Below, one piece after another: positions 1 through 7,585 of a stretch of 38,234 bases of DNA. Position 1 is the stretch's first letter, and every line of letters starts with the position of its first letter. The notes below the pieces were generated by a model. It was not told the DNA's origin. It saw only the letters and a program-made list of their open reading frames with translations, and ran no database searches. Source of the DNA: CAYMCV01 sp964389005 (GTDB lineage: Bacteria; Bacillota; Clostridia; Lachnospirales; Lachnospiraceae); the NCBI GenBank assembly GCA_964389005.1, contig CAYMCV010000007.1, positions 1 through 38,234 of the forward strand, in the 5' to 3' direction. The translations under genes and the position numbers were made by a program.

Positions 1-1
1 C

Positions 2-142
2 CTGCAAAAGGAGAAAGTCCCCCTTTTCCAGAGCGATGGGATGCGAACCAACCAGGCCAGCCTTTATGAGAATGATGGCGATTTCACAATAGTTGCCAAT
101 GCAAGGCTTGGCCTTCTTCAGAAAGCAGAAGACCGGAAGTGA
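2..142 (+). other. Open frame tail of an unrecognised upstream gene, or junction sequence
   Basis: Frame 2 is open from the window edge and ends at a TGA at 140-142, giving about 46 residues ending LLQKAEDRK. It does not resemble the part of PurL that should precede the purL fragment. It overlaps the GTG at 139 in a GTGA arrangement, as coupled genes do, but could equally be foreign sequence joined to a broken purL. The purL frame itself has stops at 67 and 73. I do not recognise the peptide. Confidence 0.3.
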
Positions 143-2415
143 GCAAGATTATTAAGAAATGTAACGATTTTGGCGCAGGCGGTGTATCGGTTGCCATCGG
201 TGAGTTGGCAGATGGACTTCGTGTGGATCTTGATAAAGTACCGAAGAAGTATGAAGGATTAAACGGAACCGAACTGTCCATTTCGGAATCACAGGAGCGT
301 ATGGCGGTTGTGGTTGACCCGAAGGATGTCGAACAGTTCCTTGCATATGCGAAGGAAGAGAATTTAGAGGCGGTATGTGTAGCCGTTGTTACCGAAGAGA
401 AGCGTCTCGTACTCAGTTGGCGCGGGAAAGAAATCGTGAATATATCCCGTGCATTCCTTGATACCAACGGCGCGCACCAGACAACCAATGTCTGTGTAGA
501 GGTACCGGAGAAGAAAGACAATTACTTCAAAAAGACTGCGTCCGCCGCTGTGGCAGATGCACTTGCAAAGGATGATGTGAAGACTGCATGGCTAACTTCC
601 GTGCAGGATTTGAATACCTGTTCCCAGAAAGGCTTGGTCGAAATCTTTGATGCATCCATTGGCGCAGGAAGTGTATTTATGCCGTACGGCGGAAAATATC
701 AGCTGACAGAGACACAGGCAATGGTAGCGAAAGTACCGGTTGCGGACGGAGAGACGGATGCGGTAACGATGATGAGTTACGGCTTCGATCCTTATCTGTC
801 ATCATGGAGTCCTTATCACGGTGCCGTATATGCAATTACGGAATCAATGGCGAAGATTGTTGCCGCAGGCGGTGACGCTTCAAAGATTCGTTTCACATTC
901 CAGGAGTATTTCCGCAGAATGTCCGAAGATCCGAAGCGCTGGAGCCAACCATTCTCTGCTTTGCTCGGTGCATATGACGCACAGATTGGTTATGGTCTTC
1001 CTTCCATCGGCGGAAAAGACAGTATGTCGGGTACGTTCCAGGATATTGACGTGCCGCCCACGCTTGTCTCATTCGCGGTTGATGTTGCCCATAAACAAGA
1101 TATGATTACACCGGAATTAAAAGAGAAGGGCAATCTCCTGCTGAAGATATCCATACCGAAGGATGAGTATGATATTCCGATTTACAGCGAAGTCTCATCA
1201 CTCTTTGAGGCAGTCAGAAAGATGATTGCAGATGGTGTGGTTCGTTCCGCATATGTTGCGGATGCGTATGGTCTAATTCCCACACTGTGCAAGATGGCAT
1301 TTGGAAACGGACTTGGTGTGGCAATCAATGAGGAACTTGCGCCGGAAGCACTTTTTGCCAATGAAACGAGCAACATGATTATTGAAGTATCTCCGAAACA
1401 ACTTACAGACGTCGCGGTTCCATATATAACCGTCGGTACGGTAACAGAACGTGATTTCTCATATCGTGACTTGACATTATCGTATGATGAAGTATTGCAG
1501 ACGTGGAAGCAGAAACTGGAGAAAGTATTCCCGAGTCGCGTGACTTATGACAATACCGCGGTAAATACGGGCTTATATGAAGCAAAAGAAGTCTATGTGT
1601 GCAAGCACAAAGTTGCCAAACCGCGTGTATTCATTCCGGTATTCCCCGGAACCAATTGCGAATTCGACAGTGCAATGGCATTTGAACGGGCGGGCGCAGA
1701 AACGGTTACCAAAGTCTTCAAGAACTTAACCGCGGATGATATTCGCGATTCCGTTGCAGAATTCGAGCGAGAGATTGCGCAGTCGCAAATCATTATGTTC
1801 CCGGGCGGATTTTCTGCCGGTGATGAGCCTGACGGAAGTGCCAAGTTCTTTGCTACAGCCTTCCAGAATGCGAAACTCAAAGAAGCGGTTGAGAAACTTT
1901 TAAATGAAAGAGACGGCCTTGCACTTGGAATTTGTAACGGCTTCCAAGCATTGATTAAGTTAGGGTTGGTTCCGTTCGGTCAGGTAACGGGTCAGAGCGA
2001 GACATCTCCGACATTAACGTTTAACACGATTAACAGACACATTTCCAAAATGGCATATATCAAGGTGGTTTCGAATCAGTCACCTTGGTTTACACAGGCA
2101 CAGCTTGGTAAGGTATATACCAATCCCGCGTCACATGGGGAAGGACGTTTCGTAGCACCGAAGGAATGGATTGACAAACTGTTTGCAAACGGTCAGGTAG
2201 CTACGCAGTATTGCGATTTGAACGGTAACATCAGTATGGATGAAGAGTGGAATATCAACGGCTCTTACGCCGCAATCGAAGGAATCACTTCGGCAGACGG
2301 TCGCTGCTTTGGAAAGATGGCACATGCGGAGAGACGTGGTGACGGTGTTGCAATCAACATCTACGGCGAACAGGATTTGAAGATTTTTGAATCCGGTGTT
2401 GCATATTTTAAATGA
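139..2415 (+). CDS. purL: Phosphoribosylformylglycinamidine synthase, C-terminal part (5'-truncated)
   Basis: FGAM synthase uses glutamine and ATP to amidate FGAR in purine synthesis in the cytosol. The readable 758 residues begin with PEV/SKIIKKCNDFGAGGV, inside the first AIRS C-terminal domain of the large, single-chain type (usually about 1,240-1,260 residues). A second AIRS domain follows (about 195-310, with GGKDSMSGTF) and its C-terminal domain (about 320-470). A class I glutamine amidotransferase occupies about 490-758, with the nucleophile Cys599 in GICNGFQ, the PGGFSAGDEP oxyanion region, and histidines in SHGEGRF and HAERRG. Roughly 490 N-terminal residues are absent: this frame has stops at 67 and 73. 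The GTG at 139 is only the first possible start and has no convincing ribosome binding site. The amidotransferase half looks intact, but an enzyme without the first AIRS domain should not make FGAM. This is either a real rearrangement or an assembly join. Confidence 0.85.
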   Translation: MSKIIKKCNDFGAGGVSVAIGELADGLRVDLDKVPKKYEGLNGTELSISESQERMAVVVDPKDVEQFLAYAKEENLEAVCVAVVTEEKRLVLSWRGKEIVNISRAFLDTNGAHQTTNVCVEVPEKKDNYFKKTASAAVADALAKDDVKTAWLTSVQDLNTCSQKGLVEIFDASIGAGSVFMPYGGKYQLTETQAMVAKVPVADGETDAVTMMSYGFDPYLSSWSPYHGAVYAITESMAKIVAAGGDASKIRFTFQEYFRRMSEDPKRWSQPFSALLGAYDAQIGYGLPSIGGKDSMSGTFQDIDVPPTLVSFAVDVAHKQDMITPELKEKGNLLLKISIPKDEYDIPIYSEVSSLFEAVRKMIADGVVRSAYVADAYGLIPTLCKMAFGNGLGVAINEELAPEALFANETSNMIIEVSPKQLTDVAVPYITVGTVTERDFSYRDLTLSYDEVLQTWKQKLEKVFPSRVTYDNTAVNTGLYEAKEVYVCKHKVAKPRVFIPVFPGTNCEFDSAMAFERAGAETVTKVFKNLTADDIRDSVAEFEREIAQSQIIMFPGGFSAGDEPDGSAKFFATAFQNAKLKEAVEKLLNERDGLALGICNGFQALIKLGLVPFGQVTGQSETSPTLTFNTINRHISKMAYIKVVSNQSPWFTQAQLGKVYTNPASHGEGRFVAPKEWIDKLFANGQVATQYCDLNGNISMDEEWNINGSYAAIEGITSADGRCFGKMAHAERRGDGVAINIYGEQDLKIFESGVAYFK

Positions 2416-2460
2416 TACATGGGGACGGGGCAAGTGTAACAAAATCAGATAACAAAAATG

Positions 2461-2503
2461 ATGGTGCAGGGATATCGATTATTGATATCTTTGCACCATT
2501 TTT
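2461..2503 (+). terminator. Rho-independent terminator of purL
   Basis: Outer arms ATGGTGCA and TGCACCAT enclose a second pairing of GATATC with GATATC around a short loop, and a T run follows directly (2499-2503). It lies about 45 bases after the purL stop. A short A run precedes the stem, so it may also stop minus-strand transcripts. Confidence 0.85.
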
Positions 2504-2514
2504 ATAAGTATTAA

Positions 2515-2790
2515 CAAAATGTTATCTATCTTGATCAAAGTGAAAACCGGCCGGTAACCAGTGAACTTTGTCTGGAATTTGAGGGTCAGGGAGAGTTTAC
2601 GTTCAACGGTAAAGAATTTCTTTTATCAGGAGCATGAAATCACAGAACTGAATCAGAGAAAGATGGTTTTACTGATACCGTTTCGCCTGTTACAGATTAA
2701 GAAGATTTTGAATAAAGAAGTCAATGATGAAAATCTCGAAGCATTGCGGAAACTGATTCAGGATAAATATAATACAAAGTATCAATGCCA
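2515..2790 (+). pseudogene. Remnant of a PDDEXK/Rpn-type recombination-promoting nuclease (transposase-like)
   Basis: Two frames together spell one protein-like segment. The first runs from 2515 through SELCLEFEGQGEFTFNGKEF and hits a stop at 2635. The other continues from about 2618 as FYQEHEITELNQRKMVLLIPF, then LLQIKKILNKEVNDENLEALRKLIQ. This order (beta segment, ILIPF-like hydrophobic stretch, charged helix) is what I know from the C-terminal part of Rpn/PD-(D/E)XK putative transposases, which are abundant in Clostridia. The nuclease core is missing upstream, the frame breaks in a T-rich run near 2617-2623, and similarity fades after about 2790. I see no start codon or ribosome binding site. 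The family call rests on remembered family patterns. Confidence 0.55.
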
Positions 2791-2840
2791 ATTTAAAGGT
2801 TGCGAAGCCAAAGCGAAACGCACTGAAAGAATAAATATAC

Positions 2841-5366
2841 TTAACGTTTCACATTTGCTATCATCTTGCGATATGCTTCACAGGTCTTTTTATAGGATAA
2901 AACATCATCATCGGATATCTTGATATCCGAGAAGCAAACACGCTCCGTCAATTCTGTGAATTCTTGTATTTCCGCCTCTTTCTCCGGAAGAAGTCTAATC
3001 ATACAGGCAGCGATATCGCGCGGCAGGGGATTCTTGGCATGACGCATATACTTATGCTTCACATAAGAAGCCAAATCGCAGTAATACAGCGATATGAGTG
3101 CTGCATAATTTCCACTCTTATAAAGCCTGCGAACTCGAAGACGTGCACGCACGCGAATCCATAACAGAATACACAAAGCAATCATCAGAAGTGTCATCAA
3201 AAAGATGTAAACGGGGAACGTAACGGAAGTAGTTGAAAAACGAAATCCGCTGAAGAAATCCTCATTTTCAATCATTGAAATATCTGTATCGGGACCGGTC
3301 ATCGTACTGTCCGGAATCTGTTGTGAAAAGATACCGGAGAACAAATCAGATAAAAAGAAAGCATTCTCTTCGGTATCACTCTCAAACGACGGTGGCGTAA
3401 ATTCATACGGAATCCAGCCATAGTCGTCTAAATAAATCTCAACCCACGCATGTGCATACGCATCGCTCACCGGCACGCGAACAACGCCATAAATATTCAT
3501 GCGGTCTTCGCTATCGCTTTGATACCACGAATCAAGATCTTCCTGCATCAGCGGGGTCGCCTGTGAAAGCAAGGATACAGGAATACAGTAACCTTCCGCA
3601 TAACGTGCCGGAATACCCATGGAACGAAGCAATAGTGTTCCGGAAGAAGCAAAATGTGCACAGTAACCACGTTTTTGTGTAAAAAGAAAATAGTCAACGA
3701 AGTCGGTATTGTACGGCGTTGTCCCGGGGGACATGGTATATGGATATTCTGCTAAAAAGCGCGCGCGAATGGCATCGGCAACCTGAAGTCGCCAAGCGTC
3801 GGTATCATCTACACTGTCGGTAGAACCGACGAAGTCACTAAAAACGCCGGGGAGATCTGCCTGTTTACACCACAATAACAGGCTGTCAGAGAGCGTATCG
3901 GGAACATACATACAACTTTGATTGATATAACGTTCATATGCAGGCGAATCGATTTCAAAGGAACCGGTATCAATACTGTCTGCAAAGTATGGCGCATAGG
4001 AAACCGAAAACGTGGAATTGCGCGGAAAAGTAGTTGCATCGGTGATTGCCCCATCTATCTGACTGCTGTCACCATCGGTCCCTTCGACAGACGTTACGAC
4101 AACATCATCGGAATAGGAGACATAAGGCAAGTAGTAGAAACTCGTATCCGCACCCAGATTGGTAACCTCCATCTTGGCTTTCATATCGGAAGGCAACACA
4201 GTACTTTTTTCCAGTTGTTCACGCTCTTTATCTGTAAAAATCAAGGATTGCTGTTCGACGGATTCATAATCGACCGCATTGGAATACCAACTGTCACCCG
4301 TGTACAAATTGCCGGTAAAAGCTTTGAGGTATACTGTGTCGTTATTATATGGAGCATAGGTTACTTCAAGATCCGTTTCGAAGTCGGGACGTACGGAACT
4401 GACACCGCCTAAGCGCCCGTCACTCAGACCGCCGTTGGAATCGTAGCGATCCAGAAAACCGGTAAAACCGACTTGTACAAAAATTTTGACATACTCATCG
4501 GTCAATTCGCGGATGGCGGAAGGCCTCATTTCCTCAGGCTTCTCGGCGCGATATGTCGGATATAATCCTGCAATGATCAGCGGAAGAATCAAACCTGTTA
4601 AAAGCAAGATATATACCATAGCGGTTCCGCTTCCCTGATAGTTGAAGCGGTCTGCCTTTTTGGTCCTTTTACGAAGAAATTCTTTCGTGTGCGGCCCCTT
4701 TACTTGCATACGCGAGTTACGACTGCATTGCAGAATTGCAACAACGACATAAGATGCAATCAGCAGACCGAGCGACAGAATTGAAGGCTTTTTACCGATA
4801 TAAAGAGCAATCTCGATAAAAGGTGCCGTAATCAGCATGGTTTCAAAGACATTCATGTAACCGGAGATGGTGACATTCAATAATAAGGCTAAAAAGATAC
4901 CGATAAAAACCAATGCAATGGTTACGGTCAAATATCGATTGTCATAGTATTCCTTCGCCTCTCGGACGGATAAAAGTTTGAAATAATCACTGTATTCTTC
5001 GTATATGATATTGATAATTGCCTGATAACCACTGTTGGCATAAAGATAGTATCGAATCAATTCCCATGTAAATACAAGAAGTATAAGGATATAGCCACTA
5101 TAAAAAATGAGTTTGTTATAGTAAAAGAATGAAACGAACATGGAGATACCGAATAAAAAGGGAATGATAAAACTGTGATTGTAATCAATTGAAAAAGCCG
5201 ACAAAACCCCGTCAATGGTGCCGTAGCAGGCCATAAAAACAAGCAGTCCCTTCATCAAACAGATGAGGATGCGACTGTGTTTGGACTGCGCATGGATGTC
5301 ACCTACGACCATACCATAAGCAGCCATTTCTTTGGCTTTTTGTCTTTGCTCAAACCAATGTATCAT
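2841..5366 (-). CDS. TgpA-like membrane protein with transglutaminase domain
   Basis: This 841-residue integral membrane protein has a block of hydrophobic segments at about residues 25-215 and another near 245-265. A large extracytoplasmic region then holds a transglutaminase core, and a last membrane segment lies near 715-735 before a cytoplasmic tail. The core shows Cys569 in RGYCAHFASSGTLLLRSMGIPAR, His639 in AYAHAWVEIYL, and WIPYEFTPP, where Glu stands at the usual Asp position; I recall this as common in clostridial members. The family is related to TgpA. Proteins of this type are generally encoded with MoxR ATPases and DUF58 proteins, as here. The substrate is unknown, but envelope peptide processing or cross-linking is likely. 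AAGGAGAAA precedes the ATG, and the DUF58 stop lies 14 bases upstream, so it is the third gene of an operon. Confidence 0.88.
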   Translation of the reverse strand: MIHWFEQRQKAKEMAAYGMVVGDIHAQSKHSRILICLMKGLLVFMACYGTIDGVLSAFSIDYNHSFIIPFLFGISMFVSFFYYNKLIFYSGYILILLVFTWELIRYYLYANSGYQAIINIIYEEYSDYFKLLSVREAKEYYDNRYLTVTIALVFIGIFLALLLNVTISGYMNVFETMLITAPFIEIALYIGKKPSILSLGLLIASYVVVAILQCSRNSRMQVKGPHTKEFLRKRTKKADRFNYQGSGTAMVYILLLTGLILPLIIAGLYPTYRAEKPEEMRPSAIRELTDEYVKIFVQVGFTGFLDRYDSNGGLSDGRLGGVSSVRPDFETDLEVTYAPYNNDTVYLKAFTGNLYTGDSWYSNAVDYESVEQQSLIFTDKEREQLEKSTVLPSDMKAKMEVTNLGADTSFYYLPYVSYSDDVVVTSVEGTDGDSSQIDGAITDATTFPRNSTFSVSYAPYFADSIDTGSFEIDSPAYERYINQSCMYVPDTLSDSLLLWCKQADLPGVFSDFVGSTDSVDDTDAWRLQVADAIRARFLAEYPYTMSPGTTPYNTDFVDYFLFTQKRGYCAHFASSGTLLLRSMGIPARYAEGYCIPVSLLSQATPLMQEDLDSWYQSDSEDRMNIYGVVRVPVSDAYAHAWVEIYLDDYGWIPYEFTPPSFESDTEENAFFLSDLFSGIFSQQIPDSTMTGPDTDISMIENEDFFSGFRFSTTSVTFPVYIFLMTLLMIALCILLWIRVRARLRVRRLYKSGNYAALISLYYCDLASYVKHKYMRHAKNPLPRDIAACMIRLLPEKEAEIQEFTELTERVCFSDIKISDDDVLSYKKTCEAYRKMIANVKR

Positions 5367-5380
5367 GAATCGGTTTCTCC

Positions 5381-6412
5381 TTAATGAATGCCGTATTCTT
5401 CAAATTCGATTTCAATACCTACAATGTGAACCAGAATTCCGGATTTCTGCCCTGAATTTTTAAAATTACAAAGTGCGGTATCGGTACCCTCATATGTGGG
5501 CAAGTAGCACAAGTGTACGAAGCAGTCATACAATTGTGTCTCGTCTGTTATCATATGGTAATCAAATTCACAGGTGTGATCTTGGTACAGGCATATTTGG
5601 AAGCGCTCCTCATGAGCGATGAGATAACTCGACAAGGAGTAAAAAGTGGTTAAAGTCTCATGAAGCGCCAATTTGGTAAGTTCTGGAAGTACAAGCAACG
5701 ATACGGTACTTGTTTGGTCCATCACTTTTACAAATAAATCGTCCAACTTGGCAGACAGTTTCCAATGAATGCGTTGCAAACGATCACCCGGAAGATATTC
5801 ACGAATCTCTCTGATATCGGAAGAAGGGGTGCCGTGATTGTCATACTCCGTGTACTCTTCAAGTGTGTCCGCTCCGGCCGTCGGGATAACGGGAGCAACG
5901 GTAACTGTTTTGGGGAGAACGGGAACGGCAAGACGAATTTCCAATGGGATTTCCTTTTGATAAAGATGAAACAATTCCGTCATCACGAAGGAGTGAATAC
6001 TTACCTGAATCAATCCCGGATGCGCAGTTTCAATCGGTATAAAAACGGTGTTGCGCTTATTGGGGAGAATCGGAAAGGAAAGGTGGTATTCTCTGGGATT
6101 GTCAAAAAACAGATTTTTGGCTTCGAAGGTAATGCCACAGTCCAATAGCGGAAAAAGGCGGGCATGATTCGTCTCGATACGGATACGAACAGGATTTCCT
6201 TCCTCAACAGATTCACATTCCGCATAAGCATTTAGGGTAATGCGGCTACTAGCATAGCGCATTGCGGTAACAGTCAGAATCGGCATGAGCAAAAAGATGA
6301 AAAGCAGCATAACAAAAAAGACCTGACGGTAGGTAAACAAAAAGAAAAAAATCAGGAGAAGACTAAAACAGTATGATATCAGATACGGGTTAAGTTTCTT
6401 CAAGCGATTCAT
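5381..6412 (-). CDS. DUF58 domain membrane protein
   Basis: The protein has 343 residues. Two membrane segments (about 10-27 and 31-50) open it, followed by a beta-rich part. The DUF58 signature sits at about 197-222: SSDIREIREYLPGDRLQRIHW then KLSAK. DUF58 proteins are vWA-like partners of MoxR ATPases, and the family is widely found in MoxR/DUF58/transglutaminase operons. The molecular role is not settled; a chaperone or assembly function for the membrane transglutaminase is the usual proposal. Start ATG is 7 bases after the MoxR stop, with only a weak ribosome binding site, so translational coupling is likely. Length and motif order are normal. Confidence 0.88.
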   Translation of the reverse strand: MNRLKKLNPYLISYCFSLLLIFFFLFTYRQVFFVMLLFIFLLMPILTVTAMRYASSRITLNAYAECESVEEGNPVRIRIETNHARLFPLLDCGITFEAKNLFFDNPREYHLSFPILPNKRNTVFIPIETAHPGLIQVSIHSFVMTELFHLYQKEIPLEIRLAVPVLPKTVTVAPVIPTAGADTLEEYTEYDNHGTPSSDIREIREYLPGDRLQRIHWKLSAKLDDLFVKVMDQTSTVSLLVLPELTKLALHETLTTFYSLSSYLIAHEERFQICLYQDHTCEFDYHMITDETQLYDCFVHLCYLPTYEGTDTALCNFKNSGQKSGILVHIVGIEIEFEEYGIH

Positions 6413-6419
6413 AGGATTC

Positions 6420-7373
6420 TCACTCTGTGGCGTTTCGATTCTGTTTGGTTAATTTCGGAACGGTCACACTCCTCAAAGTTGTTCTCAATGCTTCCGAAAG
6501 TGTCTGCCCGGAGGCTTTGGCTTTGGTTGAAAGCAGGACACGGTGGTTGGCTACGGCTTCAAACACATCATGAATATCTTCCGGGATCAGATAGTTACGT
6601 TCTTTTAAGTATGCATAGGCCTTGGCCATTTTGAGTAAGGCAATGCTCCCGCGGGGACTGAGTCCCAAGGAAAAGGTATTGATGTCTCTTGTTGCTTCAA
6701 CAATGCTGATGACATAATCCAACAACAGCGGATCAACATAGACTGCCGCGGCTTCTTCCTGCATAGAAGTAACGTCATCTGTAGAAACAATGGCATCCAA
6801 ATGTCGAATGATGGTGTGGGAGTCGCCTTTGAGGATATCAATGGCACTCTCATGATCGGGATAACCCATGGATAGACGCACCATGAAACGATCCAACTGC
6901 GATTCGGGAAGTTTCTGCGTTCCGGAAGCACCGATGGGATTCTGCGTCGCTATGACAAAAAAAGGTTTCGGCAAGTCGCGTGTGACACCGTCAACCGTGG
7001 CATGTCCTTCTTCCATAACTTCCAACAATGCAGATTGTGTCTTCGGCGAAGTTCTGTTGATTTCATCGGCTAAAAACAAATTGGTATAAACCGCACCTTC
7101 ATGAAACACAAAAGAACTGTTTGCCTTGTCGTACATGGAGAAACCGGTCAAATCACTCGGGAGAACATCGGGGGTGAATTGAATACGTTTATAATCCAAA
7201 GACATGGTTTTCGCCAATGCGGTGACGAGCGTTGTCTTGCCGACACCCGGAATATCCTCTAAGAGAACATGTCCGTTTGCGAGGATGGCGCACAGAACCA
7301 TATTGATAACATCATCTTTTCCGTGTATTGCTTGTTTGATACTTGCTGTAATCATATCGGGTTTCGAGCTCAT
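6420..7373 (-). CDS. MoxR-family AAA+ ATPase
   Basis: This is a 317-residue cytosolic AAA+ ATPase of the MoxR branch. Walker A is GVGKTT at residues 43-48 (preceded by LLEDIP), Walker B is LFLADEIN at 99-106, followed by RTSPKTQSALLEVMEE. Sensor 1 lies in FVIATQNP, the arginine-rich LPESQLDRFMVR stretch follows, and SLGLSPRGSIALL marks the C-terminal lid. MoxR ATPases are thought to help mature or remodel partner proteins, here the two membrane proteins encoded downstream. It is first in the operon, with AAGGAGAAT 7-8 bases before the ATG and a good promoter upstream. Confidence 0.93.
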   Translation of the reverse strand: MSSKPDMITASIKQAIHGKDDVINMVLCAILANGHVLLEDIPGVGKTTLVTALAKTMSLDYKRIQFTPDVLPSDLTGFSMYDKANSSFVFHEGAVYTNLFLADEINRTSPKTQSALLEVMEEGHATVDGVTRDLPKPFFVIATQNPIGASGTQKLPESQLDRFMVRLSMGYPDHESAIDILKGDSHTIIRHLDAIVSTDDVTSMQEEAAAVYVDPLLLDYVISIVEATRDINTFSLGLSPRGSIALLKMAKAYAYLKERNYLIPEDIHDVFEAVANHRVLLSTKAKASGQTLSEALRTTLRSVTVPKLTKQNRNATE

Positions 7374-7437
7374 AGGGGATTCTCCTTAAATCAGAAATTT
7401 CAATGATATATGTGTCTTTTGACACTTGTATCCATAT

Positions 7438-7466
7438 ATTTTACTATGATTTCAGCCAATATGCAA
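7438..7466 (-). promoter_or_regulatory. Sigma-A-type promoter for the MoxR operon
   Basis: Read on the minus strand: TTGCAT, 17-base spacer, TAAAAT. It lies about 65 bases upstream of the MoxR ATG. A small GTGTC-TTTT-GACAC dyad (about 7412-7425) sits in the untranslated leader. Confidence 0.6.
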
Positions 7467-7488
7467 TCTTTTAAATATGTAAAAACGG

Positions 7489-7518
7489 TTGAATACAAAA
7501 TGCTTCCTATGGTATAAT
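7489..7518 (+). promoter_or_regulatory. Sigma-A-type promoter for the GGDEF-EAL/queH/argS operon
   Basis: TTGAAT, 18-base spacer, perfect TATAAT, about 68 bases before the ATG at 7586. It is back to back with the MoxR promoter, the two -35 boxes being about 22 bases apart, so one regulator could act on both. Confidence 0.7.
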
Positions 7519-7585
7519 CATTAGATATGAATTGCGTATAAAATGCGTATAATTACAGAAGAAAAAGTTTGAAAGGGGGAGCCCG

